This document shows positions 45,601 through 58,900 of a DNA stretch of 64,000 bases, piece after piece; position 1 is the first letter of the stretch; the number at the start of each line of letters is the position of its first letter. This DNA is from Callaeas wilsoni. Lineage: Eukaryota > Chordata > Aves > Passeriformes > Callaeidae. The stretch is taken from positions 1-64,000 of the forward strand of contig VWPU01014826.1 in assembly GCA_013398955.1 (NCBI GenBank), in the 5' to 3' direction. The notes beneath the pieces are model-generated. The model was not told the origin of the DNA. It did not search any database and saw only the letters and a list, made by a program, of their open reading frames with translations. A program made the position numbers and the translations under genes.

Positions 45601-46155
45601 TGGAAGGGAAGTCAGCCCTGGCAGCAAATTACCAGAAATTACAGCTTCATGCTAATGATTTTTCCGTACCAGAAGTAAGAACTTGGGATGATGGGTTGTT
45701 TGCAGCATTCCTCCTGTCCCCTCATCTCCCTGTAAGAACTAACAACAAAAATATCAACTGGTATAATGAGAAATGTTACAAGGCAGGTAAGTGTAAATTG
45801 TCCAGGAAAGTTTAAGGATAGATCCCCACTCTCCCCCCTTTACCACTCTGACACCCCCCACCCCAATTGCAATAATTCCTCTTACCATGAGTTTTGCTAT
45901 TAAAGTTTAGATGTGTTTTGTTGATAAGAATCTTCCATCTTCTACCTTAATACATACATCGACTCAGGAGATTTTTTTTTTCTTGCAGCTAATACTGCTC
46001 TATTTTTGGCTCAAAAAACCCCCAGATACCTAGGGCAAAATGTGCATATTTAAAGTTCCACGGAGTTTGTGTAGCCAATCTCATTATTAATCACATACAG
46101 TTTAATTTAAAGCTGCATTTCTGTGAAACACTGAAACCATTTGGTGGGTAAGGGA
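42641..46155. other. Intergenic region between convergent genes
   Basis: This spacer lies between the probable 3' end of MAPK8 and the 3' end of ARHGAP22. Short ORFs (up to about 111 codons) have no recognisable features, and no repeat was recognised. Minus-strand AATAAA hexamers (TTTATT on +) occur at 44126, 44166 and 44706, so the ARHGAP22 3' UTR could extend into this interval. Confidence 0.5.
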
Positions 46156-46746
46156 CAATTTAATGAATTGTCAAGATTTTGGTATCTTCAGAGTGTTTGC
46201 AGACCTCGTTTTCACAATATCTTCATAAAATAATGCCACTCTAGGAATGAGAGATTTGAACAAACTTTATGGAGGGAGTGGGGCAGAAACAACCTCATTA
46301 AATCCGTCTGGCAAACCTCCTGGCTGTGGTGACAGACTGGAACTGCCACCTTCCCAAGCACAAGTGTGGGAATCCCTCGGCTCCAAGCTCAGCTTGTCCA
46401 TTGGTTCCGGCCATCCACCCACCCTGCAGGAGCTTCCACTGTCCTTGAGCCAGCAAAAGGATGGTGCAGTTGAGTCCAAAGATGGCAGCAGGACACTCTT
46501 CTCCAGAGCATCTTACGTTCCGTGGATACAGAGGGGACCCACTCTTTCTTGGCAATCTGACAATTTCAAGCAGTATGGTCAGCAGTCTTTCCCAGCTGGC
46601 CCAAATACTATAGCACATGTAAAGACAACAGGGCAAGTGTCACTGAGAGCACAATCACTATAGAATTACTCATGATACATGAGTACACCAGAACAAAATA
46701 CGCATTTTCACTCATTTTGTCAGGAACAGGATTTTCTATACTTGTT
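46156..46746 (-). other. ARHGAP22: ARHGAP22 3' UTR (extent inferred)
   Basis: This is sequence downstream of the ARHGAP22 stop. A minus-strand ATTAAA (46159-46164) about 590 nt past the stop is the nearest plausible poly(A) signal, with a second at 46101-46106. A plus-strand 138-codon frame (46247-46663) opposes this UTR and shows no domain. The true 3' end is uncertain. Confidence 0.35.
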
Positions 46747-46975
46747 TTACTTGGGGACATTAGCACTTTGACTTCCAACAGTTAAACATCCTAATGTCGA
46801 AAAAAATTCTTCCATTTCCTTCTGCAGGAGGTAATTTCTCTTCTCAGCATCTTCACGAGCACGTTCAGAATTCCTCAGCTTTATCTCCAGCATCGTGTAT
46901 TTCTTTCGTTCTTGGTCCAATTCTTCTTCTAACCTAACCACTTGGTTCCTCAGGTCTGCACTTGTTTCTTCAATT
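46747..46975 (-). CDS. ARHGAP22: ARHGAP22 last coding exon (coiled coil)
   Basis: The acceptor TTTTAAG precedes 46975. The first base completes the Arg codon AG|A left by the previous exon ([12 protein letters not shown]). The peptide has coiled-coil character, with [19 protein letters not shown] and [20 protein letters not shown]. It ends at TAA 46747-46749. In this family the coiled coil mediates homo-oligomerisation and partner binding. Confidence 0.95.
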
Positions 46976-49900
46976 CTTAAAACCAATGGAGAGAAAAAAA
47001 AAAGGCTTTTTAAAGTGGCTGGATAAATACAGCTGATAACTGTAATAACTCTAAGAGGAACAACTTAAATTTAACATATTCTAAGAGGAAGTTTTAAAGG
47101 AGAAAACTAAATGCCATTTCATTACTGTTGAATTTAAGGGCAGAGATTCCTTGAAAGCTGGAGCCTCCTTTATTTGCATCTTGAGAAAAATGCTCAAATC
47201 TTAAAAAACAATGCTTACTTTCCAGCACCAGACTGCATGGCTGAGGAGATATATAAACTCCTCACTTAGGGCGAGTTCAAGTATGTAATTCCAAAATAAT
47301 CTTTTAACCTCTGTTTTCATCCTGATACTGTTTTTCCCTATATAGATATCCAGTACGGAGGAATATCCTTGGGGATCAGATAGGAATAAGGTCACAGTCC
47401 TTCCTCACCATCCATTTGATGGTATTTTCTGTAAAGACAGTGGGGTGGGGTACAAGATTTTATGAAACCCAGCCTTTCATATGAGGAAGAATCAGAAGAA
47501 CAGATCTTAAATGTATCTGGACACAAAGCTGTGAAGCAAAATTCAGAGCTTTTCACTCAGGAGGTCAAAGAACAAGGTTCATGATTTTGTGATTTGAAAG
47601 AAGCACAGAAGGCACAGCACTTGCTGTCCTCTCCCTTGTGTTTCCCAATCACAAGACCAAGTCATGGTGTTAATACTGAGGAATATTTTCAGATAGGAAT
47701 TTCTGATTACTAGAACATGAATTTAAAACTTAGGCTTTTTCGATTGAAAAATGCCCCTCCTCTAAATAAATACAATCTTTAAAAATCATTTCAAACACAA
47801 AACCACCCCCACCTCTCATTGATCAGTCCAATACTCAACTGTGAAGCTGGGGTGTGGCATCCCAGTGGAACTGTGAATGTGTTCTTTTTAGACAGGGTAA
47901 CTGATTATCAAGAAGGCCATGCTACTGACTTCATAACAAAACAAAAAGGAAAAAAAGGGGGCCTTGGGCAGTCCCAGAAGAGTCTGAATTCCACTTTATG
48001 ACCAAGAGGCAGTGCAATGCATCACCTTAAGCTTTTCCCTTCTGTTCCTTTACATACAGCTAAAGATGGCAGTTGGATTATTGTCACAATGAATCAGTCA
48101 CAAGTGCACTGACCTGTACCAGCTTCTGCAAAAAGCAACCCCTGTGGATGAAGGCAGACCTTTATCTCCAGCCAGCTGTCAGCTGGAATATGACACTTCT
48201 GAAGCTGGGACGCTTCTCCACACACATGTAACAGCTCTGAGCTGCCAATTAGGTTTTCTACCACGAAGTTTAGGGGTCAACTACAGCAGCCTGGACTGAA
48301 TTACGCAGGGTCACAGTACTTACAGCATTTCTACATTTGTAACAGTCCTCTCTGAATACTTACACTTCCTTAAGAGTCCCAGGTGGTAAACATGAATTAC
48401 TGAAACTCAACAGCAAATATCTGATAATTATATTAACCTTGAGGGAGAAATGCTCTGGAACAGAGTGGTTACAGGAAGGCCATAAAACTTGCCTCCCTCT
48501 GACTAAGCGAGAGAAAATGGGCAGTTGATGATGAGAAATAACAGCTTTTCCATCAGCAAGTGTTCCTTACCTCCGCCCCAGGCAGGTACTCACTCTGCTT
48601 TCCCTTCACTTATGTACATGCCAACAAAAAAACTCATATTCTTTCATTAAAACATGTCCTGCTAGATACGCACAGTTCTGCAAACCACACAAGCACATGT
48701 ACAATTTTGGGGGACTAAATTATCTTCAATAAAATAAAGGTGAGGCAGTCTAAATCTCTCCTGCTAAGCAACCTCCCTTCTTTGCTAGTTAGCTCCCATC
48801 TTTCCATAGTAGCAGACTTCCATGCACTCTCAAAAGGAACATACTTTTTACCCATAAATTGCTGCAGATGTAGTAAAAACATTGCAAAATTTTTGAGAGC
48901 TGAAAAACTTGGCTTGAAATTCTTAGACTTGACAGCATAGTCCTTAGGCTGTAATCTCAAACAGCTGGAGTCATCCTGTTTAATACAGAAAGGCAGTGAT
49001 TGCATCTTGCCTGGTTTTACGAAACTCTTTAGCTCATTAGGCATTTTCCTCTCAGCTACTTTGCCCTGTGAGACCTGGCCAATTTAGAGTCCTCCCCTCG
49101 AGCCACAGTGCTCTCTGCCCTGTCCAGCTGCAGGGGAAAGGCAGGTGTTGGAGCTGAAGCAGCTCAACAGCTGGAATAAAGAACAAGTCTTCCTGGATGC
49201 CCCTGATGTCAGCAGCTTAAGGCCCCATTGGATCAGTTTTACTGATAAGAGGTGGAAAACCATCTCTTCCCCCAGGCAGCAGGCAAGAATGTGCAGCTAC
49301 ACATTTCCAGGTTCTGCAGCCTGGTATTTCTGTTTATTACTATGTATCTCTGCAACAAGGCTTGCCAGGGCAGCTCTGCACAATTAAATGTAAGGCACAT
49401 ACCCTCACCTCCCTCCCATTCTGCATCAGTAAGGCATCTAAAAAAACAAATCATGTAAGCCATGAACTTCCACCCTCATTCACAGACCTTTCCCAGCATC
49501 CCATGCTAACAACTGCTGGTGTTTCATAAGTTCTCACACCTGGAACACAACAAGGTGAGGCTTTTCTCCCACTCCGGGATGTTAGCTGGGAACTGAAACT
49601 GCTGCACGGCCTGGTTCTCCTTCCAGCTCCACATACAGTGGAGTGCAGTACAGTGCAAGAGGCAGAAACATAGCAGAGGCTGGCAAGCCACCACCAGAGG
49701 AAATCATAAAATAAAGCAGGAAGATAGCAAGAGGAATTCCTACCTTAACAACTGGCCTGTAGGAAGAGATCACAGTTCAGATACATTTTTGAGAAACTAC
49801 CTTAACAAGAAAAGAGTGCCAAAAAATGCAGCCTAAAGCTGTGCTATACAATCCCAACAGTCTTACGTGCTTTTGGTACCATGTTTGGGAGACTGGCAGC

Positions 49901-52900
49901 ATTTTCATACCTCAATTTCCAATCTGAGTTTTAATAATTGAAGGAGTATAACAGCAACACCTTAAGACAAAAAAATCCCAAATCCTGAGAACTCAACTCT
50001 TACAAAGAAATGGGACTACAGCCCTTCTTCAGTGCAGAGTACTGGTGCTGCAGAGCAGCACATATTATAACATGGTGTGCAATTTTGCACATGGCTGTAC
50101 AGTAAAATACATCTAACTCCTTTAAGCATCATTATTTCATGTGCCTATTTCCCTGAATGCTTTCCTGAAAGTTGTTCTATTTAGCACATACACTCATAAA
50201 ACCTAATATATTCACACAAATTAATGACTCCCTTGTTATTAATACTTTCTACTTTCTACAGCCCCAGCCCTCACACACAGCTCTCGTGAAAACTGAAACA
50301 AATTTTTCTGAGCTCAGGTGGAAAGTACAGCAGTTGTGCAAGGAAACACCAGTTGGCAAATTACACGGGTCACGCTGCTCCCCCAAGCCAGGCAGCCCCA
50401 TCAGTCAAGGACCACTTCTACATCAGAAGCCAAAAATGAGGTTTCTAGAAGTTCAACACAAAAGGGCTGCTGAAAACATTATAGCTGAGATGCAGTCCCA
50501 ATACCACCACCCCAAAAAACCTGTCCAAATTAGTCAAGAGCAGTTTCCCCAAGAGTGCTGCTGTTGGGAAAAGCAACAAGAAGCCCTCAGTTTCAGACTG
50601 GTTTGGTACAACTATCAGCACCTGCATAGATCATCCTTGTTGAGGCCTGACCATCCTGGGTCCCAATTCTTCCCTACGAGATGTTTGCTTTGCTATTTCT
50701 CTGAGGACACTTAAGAGCAGACTTTGGCATTACCTGTGCAGTTCTCATCTACAGTGAAAACACAGAATATGAAGTATTGGATTTCCCTGTGTCATAGAAA
50801 TCCCCCTTTGGTTTTGATTTTTTTTTATGCTCTTTTAAATCAGAGAAAGAGAGTTTGATTCAGAGAGTAGCAAGGAAAAAGTAGAACCAAATCTGCTGTC
50901 ACCCAATCCCAAACTTCAGGGCTAAGACCCTGAAGTTGCCCAACACCCTTGGTTGCCCACACCTATGTTCAGACAGGGAGAATGTTGACAGATGACTTCC
51001 TTGTGCCCCTGGAGATGACATTACCTTTTGATACTAGTCTCATACTCAGTCCTCTGTTTGCTCAGTTCTGTCTTTAGCTCCACCACCAAGCTCTGTAAGG
51101 CCCTGGAGCACTGGACAGAGTCTCGGGAAGCTGCAACCGGGTCACTCTGTTCACTGCTGCTGCTGCTGGCTTCAAACCTGTCCATGCTGTTCTCCAAATC
51201 TGCTGTCTTGACCTCGCTCTGAGACAGCGAGCCCTGAGTTACCCACTCGGTTTTTAGGGAGCTTAAAGCAGAAGAGTCGCTGGCCCGGCAGGCTGGGCAG
51301 CTGCTCACCGAGTCCATCACAGAGATCTCACAGGATGATGTAGACCAGGTGGTGCTGGCCATGCTGTGTGTGCTGAGGGACAGGCTGGAGGAAGGGACGT
51401 TGTCATAAGTGGAGAGTCTCTGGGAGGAAGACGAGTCTTTCACTCGTTCCCCAGAGGCTGTCCGGCGATGGCCTCGGAGGGAGTACAGGCCGTTCATCAA
51501 CCAGTTCCCACTGGAGGAAAGGTTGGGGATATCTAAGGATGAGCTGCCCAGCTTTGGACTCACAGACCGTGCTCCCTGCTGGCGGAAGGAATATTTCCAT
51601 GGAGGCAGAGTCTGCACTCTTTTACTGGGGCTCGTGGCAGGCTGAGTCGATTTGCCACTGTGCTCTGGAGGAGTGATTTTCACTGCAGGTCCTGGAGTGG
51701 TCTCTAGTGCCACAGCATTGCCAGAAGGCAAATCAGCAGGGCTGGCAGCACTGTTCTGTGACCTGCTGTCCTCCACGTCCTCCTCAGAGATCCACTCGAC
51801 AGTGCTGCGCTGGCGCATTGGTCTGATTTCCAGCTGGCTCCCTGGCACATCCGCCTGAGGAACAGCAAAGATCCGCCCCTGTTCACTTATCAGTACTGTC
51901 ATCAGGTGCTGAACTAGTGAGGTGCCTGTGGTGGAAAACAAAGACAAGCAGTTGAGGAGACATGGAAGACCTCTGCGACTCACCCCAGCCTGTTTGCGGG
52001 ACTAGGCTGCACCCAGTTTCTTGGCCTGAACAGGCCCGGATCTACTGCTTATTGAAAAACCACGTATCTCAGCTCAGGCCTTCTGCTGCACTCAGTGTGT
52101 AGAGAAACTTGCAGGAAGCATAACATCTGCATTATACATGCACTTGCAGAGGGTATACAGCAAGTGCAGAAAGTGCTCACAATTATTTAAATCCACAGAA
52201 ATGTGCTGCTACTGTTTTCCAGAAGTGGAGCAGACCATTATGAACTGACAGAGAACACCACTTACCAAACCTAACACAAAGCACTTCCTGCAAAAGAGGA
52301 AAACTTTTAGAAGGGTGAATAAGCAATTATATTTTTAAGTATTGCCTGAAGTAGAGAATAAGGCAAACAGGGGTTCAAGGCAAGAGCCTGATTTTATTGA
52401 TGAGTTTTTGGCGTAATAGCAAGATGTACTGAGCTCACCTACCACTTTTATTTTCTGTCTGTGAATGCAGGAAGGGAACTAAGTGTCTTGAAGATAAGGG
52501 CATTCCTAACAATTTCGGTTTCAAAACGGGTATTTCTGTTTGAAAAGCATGGTTTAAATTTGTAGAGAGACACAATTAGAGTGTTTTTTGTTAAGATCTC
52601 ATTATCAGTTTATTTAGGAGATTCAAATTACCTTGAAGCTAAAAAAAAAATTGACTCTTTCCACTTCTCTGTTATTTTTATCTAACCTCAACTAAATTCT
52701 CAACTAAAACAAAACATTGCCAGTCCTGTTATGAGTATAATGATTAAGTCTAAAAATCCAGCCTACATATCCCAATTTTTCTACAGTTCAGACCTGTGTC
52801 AATACAGCATTCCAGGTCAGATCACTGTAGTGTTTTTATATGATTAGGAGAGACCCCAGCACCTGCACGTGTGCACCTACACACGGTACAGGCACCTCTG

Positions 52901-55900
52901 CCATCAGATGAGCTGCAGAATGAAATGCCTGAGGTGATCTGAACCCAAACTTGTCCCCTGTGCCAGCTGAGCACAGAGCATGCTGCTGGCCAAGGCTGCG
53001 AGAGCAGCACCAGCGCTGGCCCGGTGGCCACTAGGGGAAGTCCCAGCATCGCACACAGGCTGATTGCAGCTGTCCCCACCTCCAACGCTGAATAACCAGC
53101 ACTGCTCCCGCACTCCCTTCTCCTCCCCGACTTCTGTACCTTCCGCACCTCCAGGGGAAGGTATCAAATCTACCCTTAATAATATGGCCCACATCTCTGT
53201 GGTAGGCTTCGAGTCCCTGAACTACTATAATGTGTCAGGCCATGCTCTGAAGTTGTCCTGTTGCCTTACAGTGAGTTGCATCATGGAGGACACATCTGCA
53301 CCTCACCTGTGAAGAGTTAAATGCACTGCTGCTGCTAAGGCATGACAGTACTGGCCTTCTGTGAAGGATTTGCATCACACAAAATACCATGTCAGCTGTC
53401 ACCTACAGCTAGGGAGCAGAACCAGAGCCAAGCTCAGGCATCCTGGGCACAGTATCTCCAATTAATTCACCAATTCTTTTTGCAGGCTTGCCAAAATCCT
53501 ACAAAACTTTATGCAAAAACCTTGTTAAAACTTGCACCACAGTAGCTGTGTTTCAGTGCTACCTGGGAGAGGAGCTGTATCCCAGCCCTAATGTCAGACT
53601 GCTTGATTCATATGGAAGTAAATAATTTTAAAGCTTTGCATTTTTTACATCCAAAATCATCTTATTTTCAACTGAATCCTTTTTTTTGATTCTCTGAAGT
53701 TTTGATCCATACGGTCTCCTTAGAAGACAACTCTTCTAAGACACTTCTGTTTGCCGCCACTGTGGCACAGCCAGAACTACAGTCCTCTCCTCATGGCCCG
53801 GACGTTCTCTACAGGGAGCTGTATAACCACTGAAATGCACCAATACTAAATGATTGCAGTTTGCTACTTAAGCACAGTCCTTCAGAAAAAAACAGCTGAG
53901 CTTTCATTTTAGCAGTAGGTTCGAAAAGAGTTCCAGGGGTGCAGAGGATTTCCACATGGTGGAGAGGAGGGACACTCCCAGTCTGGTGGTGAGTGGGATA
54001 AGCTGCCCACTGGAATACCCCTCACAGGCCCTGATGAAAGGGATGGCTTCACTTGTTCTGACTGCAGGCAACTGATACAGCTACCAAGGAATGGATGGCT
54101 TTCACTTACACCTCCAAAACACAGCTGCTGTGCCATCCCACCAGAGCAGAACCTACCTTCCATCATGGTCACCGGATCTTCCATTTTGGGCCGCAGTATG
54201 TTTGGTCCAAATACGGTAGCCAGGTTCTGGACACTCATCTTGTTAATGCTGGAGTGAGCCTGAACTTCATCAAGGAACCTTGAAAAGCCCCCCCAGAAAA
54301 ATCAGAGGAGGAGGGAATTCATAAGTAAGTCACTTCTCAGACTATAAGAACTCAGTTTTGTCCTGTTTTCATACAACCCTGACACCTGAAATGATTCTAG
54401 GAACTACTGTAGCTGAGATACTCAGTATAACCCCAGATCCCTCCTAGTGTATGAACCAGAGAAGACAGGATGTTTTCTGCCAGAAACATCTAACAGGTCC
54501 ACCTAGCAGGGACCCAGCCATCTACTGGGTCTGAAAGGACAGATTTTTGCATTTTTATAGGAATTCTCAAATTACATGGATTGACTTTGGCAAATTTTCA
54601 CTTACAGATATAACATAAGTAATAAGTCATCTCCTTGTCCGAGCAGCCTGTGGAAAGATCTTTGTGGCTTGGCTTGAATCTAACAAAACACAGATCACAG
54701 AATCATAGAATGGTTTGAGTTGGAAATAGCCTTTAAAAATCATCTCCTTCCAATCCCTAGATAAAGAGGCAGCCCAAAAACTGGGAAAATCAGCAGAGAT
54801 GAAAGGAGGCAAGGCTGTGGGGTCCCTGGTAATCCAAGAGGAAGCCACTACTAACTCCATTTCCAAACCAGAGCAAATGCCAGACTGGCTATTCTGACTG
54901 CATCTGCTACTCAGCTTGTGTCATAAATCTTCCAAGTGTGCAGTACCTGGAATAAGTGTCTATCTTTAGTGGTCTGTAGGTGCTTCTAAAATAAACAATA
55001 TAATGTATTAGTATCATTCATGCCTGCTGCCAAGGCTGCAGGTGGCAGCAATTTGCTTGGCTGATCCTCTTGGATAAACCAAGAGCTTCCTTCAGGGAGG
55101 CTGCATTCACCTCCACTTTTTTTAAAGGAGTTGTAACTTACACTTAAGTGGTTCTTGAATATTCATACTTTCAGAGTATATTGTTTGCATATAAGACTGC
55201 CTCACAAAACTTAGAGACTTTTCCAAGTGTTAATTAATTTCACTTACTTGCATATGTATTTGAGGAGGTTGTAGTTGGCTTGGGGCAAATTCTTCACCTG
55301 TTTAACCAGTTCCTGGGTACCCTGAGGGACAGGAAAAACAAGAAGCAGAGCTATTAATGTAAATGCTGCAAAGCAGACGTGACTTTCCTTCAGGACTACA
55401 AAGTCCTCTTTCCACAGCAAATGCTGAACAACAGATGATAACACGAAGAGGCTTTGCTTTGGAAGAGGTGTCATCCAGTGTGTTGTGCCTTACCAAAAAC
55501 CCAATGTCCAGAACTCAATTCAGTCCTCAGTGGAAATCCTCCTGTAAACTTTAATGGTTGATATAGAAGCCTTCATTTAGTGAGGTGTGCCAGCCTTCAA
55601 AGCCTGCTCACTGGCATTGGTATCAGTGTACCAGCAGATGTGCCTTTGCCTATTTGAAACTTGGAGGCACTGAGTGCAGTATAAATACATTGCAGCAATG
55701 CTCAGTTGAGCAGAGGAAAGTTTTGTCTTAAAAAAGCTAAATGAGTCCAATTCGGCTGCCTCCTTGTTAATGACATCCTTCCATTTGCAGTCCTTCTGAT
55801 CTGGGACATACTTCCTCACGAAATTTCTGTCTTTACATTAAAATGTAAGATGACACATCAGCTGAAGGAATGACTTAAACCCCTGAAGCTACTTAAATCA

Positions 55901-58900
55901 TCTAATGAAAACCTCTGACTCAGGAGGCTATTGTCCTGCCACAATCCCAAGTATCATTTGCTTGTTCCTGTCAATGCTGCTGTTGCCCTGGAGACATACT
56001 TATTTTTGGAGACAACTAAACCTTTTGTGGAAAAACTGATACCAAAGCACATTCAAGGAAGAGTGATAGCTGCTAACTAATGATGGAGAAATTCCAGAAG
56101 CAACTGGTTCCAAAAAAGTGCAGTTCAACATTCATTTCAAACTCTCCTTGAATTTTTAAGGACTGTTAGGAAGGGAATTCTATTGGCCAAATTCTTGCAA
56201 TGTGTTCCTCATTTCTCCAGTCCAGACAAGTCAAAAAGATCCTTAGAGTAGTGCCTATTCCTGCCTTCCTCCTTATTACCTTAAATATATAGGTACTTTT
56301 TTATTCTGTACATCCCAGCACAAAAAAAAAAAAAAAACTCTAATAAAAACCTGAAACTTAAAATTCTTAAAAGCAGTAACCTCTTTATAATTCCTTAGCT
56401 TAAACACTATGCTGATTTAATGGTGACAGCAATGGAGACACCATTAAAAGGCTGAAAATCTCATCCTCTTTTTTAAACTTGTAAAAATGTTTCAATCAAG
56501 GACAGCTGCTACTGATGTGAAGGTTAAAGTCAGTTGTTCAGGTCAACCAGCTTTCAAGTGAGAAGTTTGAACCAGAACTAGATGAGCTAACAGACCTAAT
56601 TCTCTCTTGAATTTTGCTCTGTAACCCAATTTATTTCAAGTAGGGAAATCAGGACAGTATTTGGCACTGTATTTGGCTCTGAATTAAAATGCCATTGGCC
56701 CCACTAGATGTAAGAGGAAACTTTGGAACAGAAACTCGGGCAGCTGTGAACAGCAGGAAACATGACCTAAAGGTACAAGATGCTACCTGAAAGAAAAAAG
56801 GGTTCTAAAAATTTATAATCCATGCTTTGTCACAATGAATCTCAGGCACAGGTATTATACAGAGAGTATCTTTATATTCATCAAAGTACAAACACCTGAC
56901 AGGTAAAAAAAAGCTCTCTATCTGACTGCAGCATTTATCAGCTCTGCCAGACTTGTCCTCACCAAGGCCCGACCAAGAGAAGGCAGAGGCTTAGCCTAAA
57001 CAGCACAGTGACAGCACAGAGGAAAACACGAGCTTGAAACCTCTGCAGTAACAAACAGCACTGAGCACTGCCAATGGCTGCAGCCCAGCAAGCAACAGAA
57101 GCACTGCACTGTTATTTATTGTGGGATTTTGCAGAAATAACTCTTACCTCCTTGAAAATGCTGCTTTCCAATGAACGATCCCAAACCCAAGGATTTTGCA
57201 ATGTGTGTGACAGATCAGCACCAATTCAGAGCTTCTAGTTTGGCTGGAAAACTAGCAACACTTTAGATGTTCATAAAAAATTCAGATGCCTCTTTAAAAA
57301 ACACTCGAAGCCTTATGTTCAATCCACTGAACTGCTGTGTGCATCTCTAGAGTACAGGTAGCAGTGAAGGCTAAAATACTACCGTGTCAAGGCAGCTCAG
57401 ACTCAAATGAGTTTTTAAACTTTTGAAGATCTCTCTTGCTCTAAATTTTCAAGCCCTCCTCCCAACCACTTGGGATCAGAATAAAATCTTTTTTAATGCT
57501 GCAGTCCTGCTGAAATACCTGGAGACCTCAGCACCATCCAAGGGTCTCTGTTATGACTCTGTTTGCATTCGGACACCAGAGACCAGTTGGGTGCAGAACG
57601 AAGATGAAAAGCAATTTGAATAAAAACTTGAGGCAGTACTGGAGCTAGGCCAGGTTAATAATCACCACAATAATTCCTATCCATAGTCACAGTGTAGCAG
57701 CATGAGGTGCCAACAATTTTATCTGAAAAGCTATTTTGCCTTAAACAATTCTCTTTTTTTTGGTTGTGAGGTGAGGGTAGCCATACAAAACCAAATAAAA
57801 TTATATTAAGAGTCCAAAAGTCTCATTCAAAATGTTCAAGTGAAAAATTAAAAGAAAATAGTACTTCACATTAAACCAGTATGATTACATTTTGTTTCAA
57901 AATACTTCTACAAAATAAAATGTTTGATTTTTAAATTCCCTGCTTACCATTACGTGTTAAAAATCATGCTTTCAATGAAACCATGTTTCTGAGCAGGGGG
58001 ATTTTCCATGTGGGAGGCGAGTCAGCCCCACAGGCTAGGTATGACTTTGTGCTGCATTCTGCTCCACATGCTACTGTGCACGTACAGCTTCTCTACCCCT
58101 AGTGTGTGCACTCCACCTTCCTTTCTGAAAAGGTAAACAGCCCATGTTGAGCTTACAGACTTCCCTGACAAAACCAAAATTGCTTATGTTTACAACAGCA
58201 GCTTAACAAGACAACTCTGTGCTATGAGCAGTGCTGTATTTTGTAAGTGTTCATTTTGGCTACCTAGTCCTCCCCACTGCCTTCCTAACCTAAAGAGAAT
58301 TCTGCTCTACAAGTCATTTGAGTCTGACCTTGCTCACACAGATGTTGCTTCCCAAACTACTGCAGCCTGTGCAGACAAAATCAGGCAAACAACGTAGTTA
58401 ATAAGCTGAGCAGTGGTGTACAATTATGTTTGCCCAATTTGGCAGTGTCTCTACTCTTGTGCAATAGTGCTTAATGAATCCAAAACTTCCCAGTCTGCAC
58501 ATCTTATGACCAAAATCAAACCAGCTCCACTGCCTTAGAAATGCTGCTGTTTCTTATTAAATAACTGCTGTGGGGTCTGTAACACGGCAGCCTGCAGAGA
58601 TGTCTGAGTTCACTGAGGATAAGGCAGAAAATGAGCAAGTTTTGGAGGGAGTAGACACACACCTTACCTACTAAAATACAACACTGGTGCGCTGGCACCC
58701 TGATGTGGCTGTGTCCAGAATGCAAGTACATAGCCATGTGTGGTAACATGCTGTGTCATGCACAGAAATTTGCTTTCTCACAGTTGACTAGAGGTTACAT
58801 TATTTGAGTGTAGAGAGTAATAAACTTGTCTTTTAAACCTAAAAACTTATACTGTCACGTATGATGCATGCAAACAAGCATCTTCCTGTGGGCATCACAA

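Noticed and set aside
46247..46663. 138-codon plus-strand ORF opposite the ARHGAP22 3' end
   Set aside because: It lies antisense to the probable 3' UTR and has no motif or family resemblance.
50172..50714. 180-codon plus-strand ORF in the last ARHGAP22 intron
   Set aside because: The translation has no domain, and no acceptor or donor sites frame it. Treated as a chance opening.
51926..51983. Upstream Met of the large ARHGAP22 exon frame as a start codon
   Set aside because: The bases above 51925 are the intronic pyrimidine tract and CAG acceptor. The phase matches the preceding RhoGAP exon (MEG-TSL), so the frame is internal.
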